Assembly (NCBI GenBank): GCA_964607135.1
Contig: CAZSIV010000017.1
Coordinates: 1-45,508, forward strand
Source: Metaruminococcus_A sp964607135
GTDB lineage: Bacteria; Bacillota; Clostridia; Oscillospirales; Ruminococcaceae
DNA: 45,508 nucleotides
Direction: 5' to 3'
Under the pieces are notes generated by a model that saw only the letters and a program-made list of their open reading frames with translations, was not told where the DNA came from and made no database searches. Position numbers and translations under genes: made by a program. This document shows positions 9,110-18,244 of the stretch, piece by piece (the stretch's first letter is position 1; each line of letters opens with the position of its first letter).

Positions 9110-9892
9110 GTGATGAAGAATAAAAATGACGATACAATCGAACCGATCAGAGGGCCGGAGATACAGCCGGAGCAGGGCGAGGAAAACGAGGAGACGCTGA
9201 CCGGGGAATCGGCGGGGAGCGATATCGTAAATTACGGCTCCATTACGGCGGAGGGGAAGCATACCATCCACTGCCTGACCATCATCGGCCAGGTCGAGGG
9301 GCATTTTATCCTCCCGCCCCAGAATAAGACAACGAAGTATGAGCATGTCATGCCCCAGCTGGTGGCGATCGAGGAATCGGAGGAGATCAAGGGCCTTCTG
9401 GTGCTGCTCAACACCGTCGGCGGCGACGTGGAGGCGGGTCTCGCCATTGCGGAGCTGATCTCCGGGATGAAGAAGCCGACCGTTTCCCTGATCCTCGGCG
9501 GCGGGCATTCGATCGGTGTGCCGCTGGCGGTCAGCGCAAAGCGTTCCTTTATCGTTCCGTCGGCGACGATGACGATCCATCCGGTGCGGATGAACGGGAC
9601 GGTTTTGGGCGTGCCCCAAACCCTTTCCTACTTTGAGAAGATGCAGGAGCGGATTGTAAAATTCGTCACTGCCAACTCGAACATCACCAAAGAGAAGTTT
9701 ACAGAGCTGATGATGCAGACGGGGGAGCTCATTATGGATGTGGGGACGGTTCTCGACGGCGCCGGAGCGGTCGAATGCGGCCTGATCGACGAGCTCGGGA
9801 GCCTCTCTCAGGCGGTAGACTGCCTTTATTCCCTGATCGACGAAAACGAACGGGAGGAGCAGGACGATGCTGTACACGATTGTGAATCCTGA
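9110..9892 (+). CDS. tepA: ClpP-like serine protease, TepA family
   Basis: A 260-aa ClpP/crotonase-fold peptidase of the TepA (translocation-enhancing, YmfB) type. The catalytic Ser lies in GGGHSIGVPLAVS (about residue 134) and the His in TIHPVR (about 157); the acidic N-terminal 50 residues are low complexity. GGGAGG lies 9 nt before a GTG at 9110 and 12 nt before the ATG at 9113; either may be used. It overlaps the following ylzJ-like gene by 26 nt and sits near ftsK, an arrangement like Bacillus tepA-ylzJ-spoIIIE, so a role in membrane/sporulation protein turnover is plausible but not shown. Confidence 0.88.
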   Translation: MMKNKNDDTIEPIRGPEIQPEQGEENEETLTGESAGSDIVNYGSITAEGKHTIHCLTIIGQVEGHFILPPQNKTTKYEHVMPQLVAIEESEEIKGLLVLLNTVGGDVEAGLAIAELISGMKKPTVSLILGGGHSIGVPLAVSAKRSFIVPSATMTIHPVRMNGTVLGVPQTLSYFEKMQERIVKFVTANSNITKEKFTELMMQTGELIMDVGTVLDGAGAVECGLIDELGSLSQAVDCLYSLIDENEREEQDDAVHDCES

Positions 9893-10067
9893 CGAAGTGC
9901 TGGCGATGGAGCCCCTTGAACCCGCGCTCGAGACAGTACGGCTTGGGAAGCGGCTCTTTGAAGGAGTGCGGGGAAAAAGCGGGTTCGTGATCAGCCGGAT
10001 GATTTCAACCGACCCTTTTGATTATTTGAACGACCGTTATTCTCCCGGCAGGCGGCTGAAAAGGTAA
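9867..10067 (+). CDS. YlzJ-like small protein
   Basis: A 66-aa protein beginning MLYTIVNPDEVLAMEP, typical of the YlzJ-like family found just downstream of tepA in Bacillus and Clostridia. Its start lies inside the end of tepA with GGAGGAG a few bases upstream, so it is translationally coupled. No transmembrane segment or catalytic motif. Function unknown. Confidence 0.8.
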   Translation: MLYTIVNPDEVLAMEPLEPALETVRLGKRLFEGVRGKSGFVISRMISTDPFDYLNDRYSPGRRLKR

Positions 10068-10115
10068 GCCGCCCGGCCGGGGCATCGATTTTGACAGAAT
10101 AGGATGGTAGAGCTT

Positions 10116-10991
10116 ATGAATGTTTTTGACGCAGTGATCCAGGCGGTGATCCAGGGCCTGACGGAATTCTTGCCGGTCTCCAGCTCGGGGCACCTTTCGC
10201 TGACCCAGCATTTTTTGGGGGTCAGCGGCGAATCGGCAATTCTTCTTTCGATCGTTCTCCACCTCGGCACCCTGCTGGCGGTTTTCGTCGCCTATTACCG
10301 AACGATTTGGGAGCTGATTAAGGAAGTCGACTATTCGATTCGAGACATCTTCACAGGCAGGTTCCATTTGAAGGGGATGAGCGACAACCGCCGCCTTTTG
10401 GTGATGTTGATTGTGGCGACCCTGCCCCTGTGTTTGTTTTACTTTATCAAAGATCCGATCAAGGGAATTTCGTCCGACGACAGCATTCTGATCGAAGGGT
10501 TCTGCTTCCTGTACACCGGCGTGATCCTCTTTTTGTCCGACCGCTTCGGCAAGGGGAGGAAAAAGGCAGGGGAGATCAAAGCAAAGGACGCGGCCGTGAT
10601 CGGTGTTTTCCAGGGGATCGCCCTTCTGCCGGGGGTCTCCCGGTCGGGCTCCACCATAGCGGGAGGCCTGTTCTGCGGGCTCACCCGGGCTACGGCGGTC
10701 AAGTTTTCTTTTCTGATGTCGATTCCGCCGATTTTAGCGGGTGCTCTGACGGAGTTTCTGGATTACCGGAAATCGGCGGAGACAGTTGATGCGCTGCCTC
10801 TTATCGTTGGCTTTGCAGTTGCGGCGGTCGTCGGCTTTTTGGCGATCAAGCTGGTGCGGTGGCTGGTGAAAACCGACAAGTTCAAAATTTTTGCCTATTA
10901 TACCCTTGCCCTTGGCATCGTGGTCATTCTCGTCAGCATCATTGAAGCGGCAAACGGCGGGGTCAATATCGTAACGCTATTCACCCGCTGA
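10116..10991 (+). CDS. uppP: Undecaprenyl-diphosphatase UppP (BacA)
   Basis: Integral membrane phosphatase that recycles undecaprenyl pyrophosphate for peptidoglycan and wall polymer synthesis. Family motifs are clear: IQGLTEFLPVSSSGHL at the N-terminus (Glu plus the SSSGH loop) and PGVSRSGSTIAGGLF near the middle (Arg-Ser-Gly-Ser). About eight hydrophobic segments. The ATG at 10116 (291 aa) is preferred because family members begin two or three residues before the first helix and AGGA lies 11 nt upstream; an in-frame ATG at 10104 overlaps that AGGA and has no site of its own. Confidence 0.95.
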   Translation: MNVFDAVIQAVIQGLTEFLPVSSSGHLSLTQHFLGVSGESAILLSIVLHLGTLLAVFVAYYRTIWELIKEVDYSIRDIFTGRFHLKGMSDNRRLLVMLIVATLPLCLFYFIKDPIKGISSDDSILIEGFCFLYTGVILFLSDRFGKGRKKAGEIKAKDAAVIGVFQGIALLPGVSRSGSTIAGGLFCGLTRATAVKFSFLMSIPPILAGALTEFLDYRKSAETVDALPLIVGFAVAAVVGFLAIKLVRWLVKTDKFKIFAYYTLALGIVVILVSIIEAANGGVNIVTLFTR

Positions 10992-11119
10992 CGTCTGCTT
11001 TTTCCGCCGCATTGGCGGGGATTGTTAAAGCTTCGGCGGAATAGGATTTCCGCCGGGCGGCAGAGAAGTCCGCCCGTTCGCCGAACGGAAAGAGAGAGTT
11101 CTCGGTTAAAGGAGGAAGT

Positions 11120-13576
11120 ATGGCAGGTCAAACTTCGGGTAAAAAGAAAAATACGGGGAGAAAAACCCCAGCGCCGAAAAAAACAGCTTCTGTCCGGCAG
11201 GCTGAAAAGCGGGAAAAGCACGCCCGCCAGATCGCCGCGATCATTTACTTCGTATTGGGGCTGCTGTTTTTCTTCTTGAGCATCTTCGAGGGGGAGTCGG
11301 CCTGGAAGGCCTGTCACGATGTGCTGTTTGGGTTGTTCGGCTTTACTGGCTATGTGGTTGCGCCGATTTTTGTTTACATAGCGATCTGTGCATCGATGGA
11401 CCGCCCCTTTGGGGCGATCCGCCATAAGGTTTGGCAGACGGCGCTCCTCCTCGTTTTACTGTCCTCCCTTCTGCAAATTCTATGCGTGGGCGATGTGCCG
11501 GGGGACAACTTTATCGACCAGTGCGTCAAGCTGTACGATTACGGCGTGTCCAAGCAGGGCGGAGGGCTGGCCGCCGGGCTGGTCGGCTGGCCGCTTCTCA
11601 CCGCCTGCGGCAAGGTCGGCGCGGGGATCATCACCGGGCTGTTGATCTTTGCCTTTGTCCTGCTGATCACCGGGACGACCCTGCTGGGGTTCTTCCGGGG
11701 CGTAGCGAAGCCGGTTCAGAAAATCCGGGAGGATTACGAGGAAAAGGCGGAGCTGCGGGAGCAGGAGCGGCTTGCGAAAAGCCAGGCCCGGTTCGACATC
11801 GACGTAGACCTCGGCCCGGATTCGGAGCTGCCGGAACATCCGGTTTCGTCCCCCAAGGCGCCGGCTGCCGTGATCGAACCGGAGAAGCCTAAAAAATCCA
11901 GAAGGAAGCGTTCGCAGATCGATATTCCGCTGGACAGCGATTCTCCATCCGAACCGGTAGAGGGGCCGTTCCCGCCGGACAAGCCGGAACCCGAAACGGT
12001 TCTGCCGGCGGAAATCGTCCCGGCTGATCCGGCTGTTTCCCAGAACACGCCGAAGCGGGATGAGGAACCGCCGATCCGCTTTGCGGCGGAAGAGGAGGGG
12101 AACGGTTATGTTTTTCCGCCGGTCAGCCTCCTGCGCGCCCCCCAGAGCACGGAAAATATCGACGCCAGCGGGGAATTGCAGGCAAATGCCGACCGGCTGG
12201 TGGACACTCTCAAAAGCTTCGGCGTTCAGACGAGGATCATCAACGTCAGCCGCGGCCCCGCCGTCACCCGGTATGAGCTCCAGCCCTCGGCCGGGGTGAA
12301 GATCAGCCGGATCACCGGGCTGGCGGACGATATCGCCTTGAACCTCGCGGCGGCGGGGGTGCGGATCGAGGCGCCGATCCCGAATAAACCCGCGGTCGGC
12401 ATCGAGGTGCCGAACAAGAAAGTCGACGTGGTCACGATGCGCGAAATCATCGACTGTGACCAATTTTACGACGCGAAATCGAAGCTGACGGTGGCGCTCG
12501 GCCGGGATATCGCGGGGAACGTCACCCTTGCGAACCTCGCTAAGATGCCCCATCTGCTGATCGCCGGTTCGACCGGATCGGGCAAGTCGGTCTGCATCAA
12601 CTCGATTATTATCAGTCTTCTCTACAAGGCGAAGCCGGAGGAAGTCCGACTCCTGCTGGTAGACCCGAAGGTGGTCGAGCTCGGCGTTTACAACGGAATC
12701 CCCCATCTGCTCGTCCCCGTCGTGACCGACCCGCGCAAGGCGGCCGGCGCGCTGGGCTGGGCAGTCACCGAAATGCTCAAACGGTACAAGCTTTTTGCGG
12801 ATCATTCCGTCCGCGACCTGGAGGGGTACAACAGCATCGCGAAGAATTCGGACGAGCTCGACCCGCTTCCCCAGATCGTCATCATCATCGACGAGCTGGC
12901 CGATTTGATGATGGCGGCGCCGAACGAGGTGGAGGATTCCATCTGCCGCCTGGCGCAGATGGCTCGTGCGGCGGGAATGCATCTGGTCATCGCGACCCAG
13001 CGCCCCTCGGTCGACGTCATCACCGGCCTGATCAAAGCCAACGTCCCGAGCCGGATCGCCTTTGCGGTTTCATCCCAGGTCGATTCCCGTACCATCCTGG
13101 ACGGCGGCGGTGCTGAAAAGCTGCTCGGCCGGGGCGACATGCTGTTTTATCCGGTTGGCTATCCAAAGCCCGTCCGGGTGCAGGGCTGCTTTGTCACCGA
13201 AAAAGAGGTGGAGCAGGTCGTGGACTTTATCAAGAAGAAGGATTCCGCCGATTACGACGAGCAGGTGATCGAGGAGATCGAAAAACAGGCCGCCGCTGAA
13301 AAGGGAAACAAGGGCGGAGACGGCGGCGGATTCGACGAGAAGGACGATATGCTTTCCGCCGCAATCGAGTGTGTGATCGAGGCAGGGCAGGCCTCTACTT
13401 CCTATCTCCAGCGCCGGCTGAAGGTGGGATATGCCCGCGCTGCCCGTTTGGTGGATGAGATGGAACAGATGGGGGTTGTCGGCCCCTTTGAGGGGAGCAA
13501 GCCCCGTCAGGTGCTTATGACCCGCCAGCAGTGGCTGGAGCGGAACCTCAACCATGATCCGTCCGGGGAAGAATAG
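11120..13576 (+). CDS. ftsK: DNA translocase FtsK/SpoIIIE
   Basis: ATP-driven DNA pump that clears the chromosome from the division or sporulation septum. A basic N-terminus is followed by four hydrophobic segments (about 35-190), an acidic/proline-rich linker (about 230-340), the alpha/beta motor with Walker A GSTGSGKS (about 481-488) and Walker B IIIIDELADL (about 587), and a C-terminal gamma winged helix (about 740-805, with TSYLQRRLKVGYARAARL) that reads KOPS/SRS sequences. At 818 aa it is normal size for SpoIIIE. AAAGGAGG lies just before the ATG. A 128-nt gap with GC-rich hairpins separates it from uppP. Confidence 0.96.
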   Translation: MAGQTSGKKKNTGRKTPAPKKTASVRQAEKREKHARQIAAIIYFVLGLLFFFLSIFEGESAWKACHDVLFGLFGFTGYVVAPIFVYIAICASMDRPFGAIRHKVWQTALLLVLLSSLLQILCVGDVPGDNFIDQCVKLYDYGVSKQGGGLAAGLVGWPLLTACGKVGAGIITGLLIFAFVLLITGTTLLGFFRGVAKPVQKIREDYEEKAELREQERLAKSQARFDIDVDLGPDSELPEHPVSSPKAPAAVIEPEKPKKSRRKRSQIDIPLDSDSPSEPVEGPFPPDKPEPETVLPAEIVPADPAVSQNTPKRDEEPPIRFAAEEEGNGYVFPPVSLLRAPQSTENIDASGELQANADRLVDTLKSFGVQTRIINVSRGPAVTRYELQPSAGVKISRITGLADDIALNLAAAGVRIEAPIPNKPAVGIEVPNKKVDVVTMREIIDCDQFYDAKSKLTVALGRDIAGNVTLANLAKMPHLLIAGSTGSGKSVCINSIIISLLYKAKPEEVRLLLVDPKVVELGVYNGIPHLLVPVVTDPRKAAGALGWAVTEMLKRYKLFADHSVRDLEGYNSIAKNSDELDPLPQIVIIIDELADLMMAAPNEVEDSICRLAQMARAAGMHLVIATQRPSVDVITGLIKANVPSRIAFAVSSQVDSRTILDGGGAEKLLGRGDMLFYPVGYPKPVRVQGCFVTEKEVEQVVDFIKKKDSADYDEQVIEEIEKQAAAEKGNKGGDGGGFDEKDDMLSAAIECVIEAGQASTSYLQRRLKVGYARAARLVDEMEQMGVVGPFEGSKPRQVLMTRQQWLERNLNHDPSGEE

Positions 13577-13610
13577 AATTGTTGAGCCTGTGCTTTTGTT
13601 AGGAGGAGCT

Positions 13611-15581
13611 ATGTCTGGTTTTTTACCGATGACAAGGGAAGAGATGGCCGAGCGGGGAATCGAGCAGTTCGATTTCATCTGCGTGACGGGGGACGCCTAT
13701 GTCGACCATCCCAGTTTTGGGATCGCGATCATTTCCCGGGTGCTGGAATCGCAGGGCTATTCGGTCGGGATGATCGCCCAGCCCCATTACCACACCCTGC
13801 ATGATTTCGAGGAGCTCGGCGCGCCCCGGTACGGTTTTTTTGTCACCTCGGGAAATATCGACTCGATGGTGGCGCATTACACTTCCGCAAAGCGGCTCCG
13901 CTCCGATGACGCCTATTCGCCGGGGGGGAAGGCCGGAAAGCGCCCGGACCGGGCGGTGATCGTTTACTGCCAGCAGCTCCGCAAAGCGTTTGGCGAAATT
14001 CCGATCGTAATCGGCGGACTGGAAGCGTCCCTGCGCCGCTTTGCCCACTATGATTATTGGGACGACGAGGTTCGCCCCTCGATCCTGATCGATTCCGGCG
14101 CCGACCTGCTGAGCTACGGGATGGGGGAGCGCCAGACCGTCGAGATCGCGTCGCGCCTGGCAAAGGGTGTCCCGGCCGGAGAGATCACCGATATCCCCGG
14201 CACCTGCTATTTGACAGCGCCGGTCAATACGCCGCTTGGGGCCAAGGAATGCCCTAATTTTGAGCAGGTCAGCACCAAAAAGGATGCCTACGCCAAAGCC
14301 TGCAAAATACAGATCACCGAGCAGGACGAGGTGTATGGAAAGACAGTGATCCAGCGCCACGGCGCGGTGATGCTGGTGCAGAACCCGCCGATGCGAGCGC
14401 TGACGCAGGACGAGATGGACGCCGTCTACGCTCTGCCCTACATGCGGATGTACCACCCGAGCTATGAAAAGCAGGGGGGCGTTCCGGCGATTGAGGAGGT
14501 GGAGTTTTCCATCACCCACAACCGCGGCTGCTTCGGCCATTGCAATTTCTGTTCCATCGCCCTCCACCAAGGGCGGAAGATCACCTGCCGCAGCGAGGAA
14601 TCGGTGCTCGATGAGGCGCGCTCTTTCCTGGAAAATCCCCGTTTTAAAGGGTATATCCACGACGTCGGCGGCCCGACCGCCAACTTCCGCCGGCCCTCCT
14701 GTGCGGTGCAGAAGGAGAAAGGGCTTTGCAGAGAGCGAAAATGCCTGGCGCCTTCCCCCTGCCCCCAGCTCGTGGCAGACCACAGCGAATATCTGCAAAT
14801 GCTGCGGAAGCTTCGGGATTTACCGGGGATCAAGCGGGTTTTTATCCGTTCGGGGATCCGATACGATTATCTGATGGAGGACCCGGATCCGTCCTTTATG
14901 CGGGAACTGGTGCAGTACCACGTCAGCGGGCAGCTCAAGGTTGCGCCGGAGCACTGCTCGGCATCCGTGCTGGACGCGATGGGAAAACCGCATATTGAAG
15001 TCTATAAAAGGTTTGCAGATCGTTTTTATCAGATCACAAAAGAGGTTGGAAAAGAGCAGTATCTGGTTCCGTATCTGATGTCCTCCCACCCGGGGAGCAC
15101 ACTCAGTGACGCCGTTGAGCTGGCGCTTTTTTTGAAGGAGCAGAAAATCCGCCCGGAGCAGGTGCAGGATTTTTACCCGACGCCGGGCACCCTTTCCACC
15201 TGTATGTTTTACACCGGCCTGAACCCGATGACGATGGAGCCGGTTTACGTCCCGAAAACGGCGGAGGAGAAGGCGATGCAGCGGGCGCTGCTGCAATATT
15301 TTCGCCCGTCCAATAAGGATTTGGTGCTCAAAGCGCTGAAGCTCGCCCATAGGACCGATTTAATCGGGACGGGGCCGAACTGTCTGGTGCGGGATGCGCT
15401 CCGTCTGTCCGATCAGGTGCGGAAAACCGCGGCAAAGGGATATGCCAAAACCAAAAAGGTCAAGCAGCGCGCCGCCGGCAGGCTGCATTCGAAGGCCTTA
15501 AAGGGGCCGGCCCGGAGCCGGGCCGGCCGGAACGCTGCCGCAGGAAAGAAGGGGAAGAAGCATGGCAAAAAGAAGTCATAG
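13611..15581 (+). CDS. YgiQ family radical SAM protein
   Basis: A 656-aa radical SAM enzyme of unknown substrate. It has the N-terminal UPF0313 domain (SGFLPMTREEMAERG, ICVTGDAYVDHPSFG), the cluster motif CFGHCNFC (CxxxCxxC, about 306-313), and a lysine/arginine-rich tail after about residue 600. The ATG at 13611 follows TAGGAGGAGCT, a far better site than an ATG 19 codons earlier inside the end of ftsK. It overlaps the next gene by 20 nt. The basic tail suggests nucleic-acid contact (inference). Confidence 0.92.
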   Translation: MSGFLPMTREEMAERGIEQFDFICVTGDAYVDHPSFGIAIISRVLESQGYSVGMIAQPHYHTLHDFEELGAPRYGFFVTSGNIDSMVAHYTSAKRLRSDDAYSPGGKAGKRPDRAVIVYCQQLRKAFGEIPIVIGGLEASLRRFAHYDYWDDEVRPSILIDSGADLLSYGMGERQTVEIASRLAKGVPAGEITDIPGTCYLTAPVNTPLGAKECPNFEQVSTKKDAYAKACKIQITEQDEVYGKTVIQRHGAVMLVQNPPMRALTQDEMDAVYALPYMRMYHPSYEKQGGVPAIEEVEFSITHNRGCFGHCNFCSIALHQGRKITCRSEESVLDEARSFLENPRFKGYIHDVGGPTANFRRPSCAVQKEKGLCRERKCLAPSPCPQLVADHSEYLQMLRKLRDLPGIKRVFIRSGIRYDYLMEDPDPSFMRELVQYHVSGQLKVAPEHCSASVLDAMGKPHIEVYKRFADRFYQITKEVGKEQYLVPYLMSSHPGSTLSDAVELALFLKEQKIRPEQVQDFYPTPGTLSTCMFYTGLNPMTMEPVYVPKTAEEKAMQRALLQYFRPSNKDLVLKALKLAHRTDLIGTGPNCLVRDALRLSDQVRKTAAKGYAKTKKVKQRAAGRLHSKALKGPARSRAGRNAAAGKKGKKHGKKKS

Positions 15582-16515
15582 GGCAAAGAGCGGAAGGATT
15601 CCGCTGATCATTTCAGTTTTGACCTTGATCGCATCCCTGTGCTATGCCGTCTTTACCGGGACGATCCCTTTAGAAGAATGGCTCTCTCCTCCGCCTGAAA
15701 CCAGCAAATCCATTTCGGCGGGATATCTGAACCAGGCTGCCGATGTTTCCATCCATTTTATCGACGTGGGACAGGGGGATTCGGTCTATATCAAGGCTTA
15801 CGACCAGAATATCCTGATCGATGCGGGCGAGAAGGAGACGGAGCGGACGGATGTCGTCGACTACCTGTCCTCTCTCGGTGTGAAGCGGCTCGACTACGTC
15901 ATCGGGAGCCATCCGCACTCCGACCACATCGGCGGTCTCCAGGCGGTGATCGAAGCCTTCGAAATCGGCGCGGTGATCATGCCGCGGATTCCGGACGACA
16001 TCGTGCCGACAACGGCAACCTACCGGAACCTTTTAGGCGCGATCGACAAGAAGGGACTGAAGATCAAGACGGCTCAGGACTGTGACGAAATCATCTTAGC
16101 CGAAGGGAAGGACGCAAAGCTCACCTTCCTGGGACCTGCGAAGGATTATGACAACCTCAACAGCATGTCCGTTTGCGTAAAATTTTCGGCGAAGGGCTAT
16201 TCGGCCCTTTTCTGCGGCGACGCCGAGAAGGATGCGGAAAAGGAGCTGCTCAAACAGAAAAGCGCGCTCGGGTGCAGCATCCTCAAGCTGAGTCATCACG
16301 GCAGCAGTACATCCAGCACTCAGAAGTTTTTAGACGCGGCTTCGCCCGATTGTTTTGTCATCTGCGTTGGGGCAAACAACAGCTACAATCATCCAACCAC
16401 GTCGGTTTTGGAGCGGATTGGGAAATTTGAAAAGCCGATCTATCGGACAGATCTCAACGGAAGTGTCGTGTTTGAATTTGAGGACGATTCGATCAAAGTG
16501 ATTACGGAAAGATAA
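15562..16515 (+). CDS. ComEC/Rec2-like metallo-beta-lactamase-fold hydrolase, membrane-anchored or secreted
   Basis: A 317-aa protein with a signal/anchor helix (residues 13-32) and then a metallo-beta-lactamase domain of the ComEC/Rec2 C-terminal type: FIDVGQGDS (about 66-74), HPHSDHIGG (about 117-125), CGDAEKDAE and LSHHGSSTS as metal ligands. Only the soluble hydrolase domain is present, not the ComEC channel. GGGGAAGAAG precedes the ATG, which lies inside the end of the radical SAM gene. The likely role is an extracytoplasmic nuclease or phosphodiesterase (inference). It is followed by DUF3006, a common partner of this group. Confidence 0.88.
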   Translation: MAKRSHRAKSGRIPLIISVLTLIASLCYAVFTGTIPLEEWLSPPPETSKSISAGYLNQAADVSIHFIDVGQGDSVYIKAYDQNILIDAGEKETERTDVVDYLSSLGVKRLDYVIGSHPHSDHIGGLQAVIEAFEIGAVIMPRIPDDIVPTTATYRNLLGAIDKKGLKIKTAQDCDEIILAEGKDAKLTFLGPAKDYDNLNSMSVCVKFSAKGYSALFCGDAEKDAEKELLKQKSALGCSILKLSHHGSSTSSTQKFLDAASPDCFVICVGANNSYNHPTTSVLERIGKFEKPIYRTDLNGSVVFEFEDDSIKVITER

Positions 16516-16527
16516 CTACATAAACCG

Positions 16528-16603
16528 GAAAGGAACGATGCCGGCTGTAAAGAGCCGATTTTGAACGGCCTTTTATATGCCGCGTATCGCATGGTGATTT
16601 AAG
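16528..16603 (+). promoter_or_regulatory. Structured leader element, copy A (before DUF3006)
   Basis: A 5' leader sharing two conserved blocks with the tandem copies before ruvC: AAAGGAACGATGCCGG on the left and GTATCGCATGGTGATT on the right. CGATGC (16536-16541) pairs with GTATCG (16584-16589); here A-U of the other copies is replaced by G-U, preserving the helix, and CGGC/GCCG extends it. The interior hairpin sequence differs completely from the ruvC copies. The ATG of DUF3006 begins immediately after. There is no ordinary ribosome site next to that ATG. Confidence 0.6.
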
Positions 16604-16813
16604 ATGCTGATTGTCGACCGGATTGAAAACGGGATCGCCGTCTGTGAGACGGAGGAGCAGGAGATGATTTCTCTCCCGCTGGAACGGTGCTCCGGCCCGG
16701 TGAAAGAGGGGGACGTTTTGGTGGAATCAGACGGCGTTTACCGTGCTGACCCTGAGCAGACCGAAAAGCTTCGGGAAGAGGTGCGCCGCCTTTCCAAGAA
16801 GCTGTTTGAGTGA
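16604..16813 (+). CDS. DUF3006 domain protein
   Basis: A 69-aa protein, MLIVDRIENGIAVCE..., of the DUF3006 family: small, acidic, probably a beta-barrel-like domain, commonly found next to ComEC-like MBL hydrolases as here. No catalytic residues are apparent. Translation begins right after the repeated leader element, without an adjacent AGGAGG. A terminator follows at 16840. Confidence 0.82.
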   Translation: MLIVDRIENGIAVCETEEQEMISLPLERCSGPVKEGDVLVESDGVYRADPEQTEKLREEVRRLSKKLFE

Positions 16814-16839
16814 AGGTTTTGCTTTGAGAGCATAAAAGA

Positions 16840-16878
16840 GCCCGGCGATTCAATACCAGAATCGCCGGGCGTGTGTTT
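16840..16878 (+). terminator. Rho-independent terminator after DUF3006
   Basis: GCCCGGCGATT (16840-16850) pairs perfectly with AATCGCCGGGC (16860-16870) around a 9-nt loop, followed by GTGTGTTTTG. It closes the ygiQ-MBL-DUF3006 unit. Confidence 0.8.
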
Positions 16879-16888
16879 TGATGATGCT

Positions 16889-16917
16889 TAAAAAAGTCCC
16901 CCAGACGAGCTGGGGGA
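16889..16917 (-). terminator. Rho-independent terminator of the sulfite-reductase-like gene
   Basis: On the minus strand, CCCCCAG/CTGGGGG (16898-16916) with a 5-nt loop, followed by CTTTTTTAAG. Convergent with the plus-strand terminator immediately to the left. Confidence 0.85.
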
Positions 16918-16933
16918 TGAATCGATGAGAGCG

Positions 16934-17881
16934 TTAGGGACGCGTTTTGACCTCTGCGGCGAGGATTTCGTCTTTTTCCCGGAGCAGGCTGTCCGAGAAA
17001 AGCTCCTTTTCTAACTGGTCAACGCCGATCCGGTCAATGGCGGCGCCGAGCCGCTCTTTCTGGTACGCGTGCTTTTTAAACCAAAGCATGGTCTTCTTAA
17101 GGAGTGGGAAAACCTCATCCCGTTCCACCAGCCTGGAAAGAGGAGTGCCGTTGCGGGTTTTCTTCCCCCAGGTGCCGCCCACAAAGATTTTGAATTTTAC
17201 GTCGTCGTGGTCCGCCACCGCGCCGAAGGGGCATTTCCCGGTGCAGACGCCGCAGGCGGTGCAGACCGACTGGTCGATCGCGAGCTTCTGCTCGTCGCTG
17301 TTTAAAGAGGCCGCTTTCATGGGGCAGGCGGCTTCGATGAAGCATTTTTTGCAGCCGCGGCATTTTTCCTTGTCGTACTGCGGGATTCGATGCGCCTCGA
17401 TGCCGAAGTCGTTGAGGCTCGGCTTCATGCAGCTGTTGGGGCATCCCCCGACTGAAATTTTGAATTTGTGCGGCAGCTTGACGTCGCTCCAGCCGAGATA
17501 ATAGCGGTCGTGGATTTCCTTTGCCATGGCTTGGGTGTCGAAGTTCCCGTAGACGCAGGTCGTCCCCTTGCAGGTCGTCACCGGCCGGATTTTCGCCCCC
17601 GTCCCGCCGAAGGACAGGCCGCACTTTTCGACAAAAGCGACCGCTTCGTCGATTTTGTCGTAGGGGATTCCGACGATCTCGGCGGCGAGCCGGCTGGTGA
17701 AGGCAACTTTGCCGTTTCCGAACTTCTCAGCGCATTCCGCGATCGTACTGAGCTGTTCCGCGGTGAAGACGCCGCCGGCCGGAACGACCCTGCCGGAAAA
17801 AGAATCCGTTCCGCGGTTTAAAAGAAAGCCCATCCCCTTCACACGGGCGATGTCGGCTGGTTTTACCTTTGTTTTAGCCAT
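16934..17881 (-). CDS. Sulfite/nitrite reductase-like siroheme [4Fe-4S] protein with two ferredoxin clusters
   Basis: A 315-aa protein of the small assimilatory-type sulfite/nitrite reductase group. A ferredoxin-like half domain (about 10-90) is followed by the siroheme-cluster ligands Cys104/Cys109 (TTCKGTTC) and Cys147/Cys151 (GGCPNSC), then an inserted 2x[4Fe-4S] ferredoxin with ligands Cys174/177/180/186 and Cys207/210/213/217. It reduces sulfite or nitrite (or a related substrate) with low-potential electrons, presumably in the cytoplasm. It lies 23 nt after a small membrane protein gene on the same strand. Which substrate is used cannot be told from sequence. Confidence 0.88.
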   Translation of the reverse strand: MAKTKVKPADIARVKGMGFLLNRGTDSFSGRVVPAGGVFTAEQLSTIAECAEKFGNGKVAFTSRLAAEIVGIPYDKIDEAVAFVEKCGLSFGGTGAKIRPVTTCKGTTCVYGNFDTQAMAKEIHDRYYLGWSDVKLPHKFKISVGGCPNSCMKPSLNDFGIEAHRIPQYDKEKCRGCKKCFIEAACPMKAASLNSDEQKLAIDQSVCTACGVCTGKCPFGAVADHDDVKFKIFVGGTWGKKTRNGTPLSRLVERDEVFPLLKKTMLWFKKHAYQKERLGAAIDRIGVDQLEKELFSDSLLREKDEILAAEVKTRP

Positions 17882-17904
17882 TTTGAATCGACTCCTATTA
17901 TTTA

Positions 17905-18114
17905 TTATTTTACTGCTGAAAGCTCCTTAACCGCATTTCTGCTGTTTCTGTAGAGCGTTCCAAAAAGGAAGACGAACAGCATCGGCAGGATAAAGAATCC
18001 GATATGGCTGACCACTTTGAGAAGATACAAAACGACGCTGGCCAAAGTCAGAACAATAAAGAGAAGATACAGGGTCAAAAAGACATTTTTTTTGATTGTC
18101 TCTTTCTTTTCCAT
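17905..18114 (-). CDS. Small membrane protein, two predicted helices
   Basis: A 69-aa protein with a lysine-rich start (MEKKETIKKN), two hydrophobic segments (about 10-30 and 37-54) and a basic C-terminus. AAAGGAGGA sits 8 nt before the ATG. I do not recognise the family. It is co-directional with and 23 nt upstream of the sulfite/nitrite reductase-like gene, downstream of a good promoter, so it is probably co-transcribed. A role in anion or electron supply is only a guess from context. Confidence 0.7.
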   Translation of the reverse strand: MEKKETIKKNVFLTLYLLFIVLTLASVVLYLLKVVSHIGFFILPMLFVFLFGTLYRNSRNAVKELSAVK

Positions 18115-18167
18115 TTCAAAATCCTCCTTTTAAATTTTGCAGTTGAACGGGAGATTTTCTAACTATT

Positions 18168-18196
18168 AAGATAGCACAATTTTATGAAAAGGTCAA
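18168..18196 (-). promoter_or_regulatory. Promoter of the small membrane protein / reductase unit
   Basis: On the minus strand TTGACC (18196-18191), 17-bp spacer, TATCTT (18173-18168), about 54 nt upstream of the 18114 start. Confidence 0.65.
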
Positions 18197-18244
18197 CGAA
18201 TCACTTTTTGAGGGCTGATGGAAATACTGAATCAAAACAGAAGG

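Noticed and set aside
11480..12982. 500-codon open frame antisense to ftsK
   Set aside because: Shadow of a GC-rich coding strand: arginine/aspartate-rich, no domain and no ribosome site. The same applies to the long antisense frames at 33060-34652, 23399-24919 and 5810-6595.
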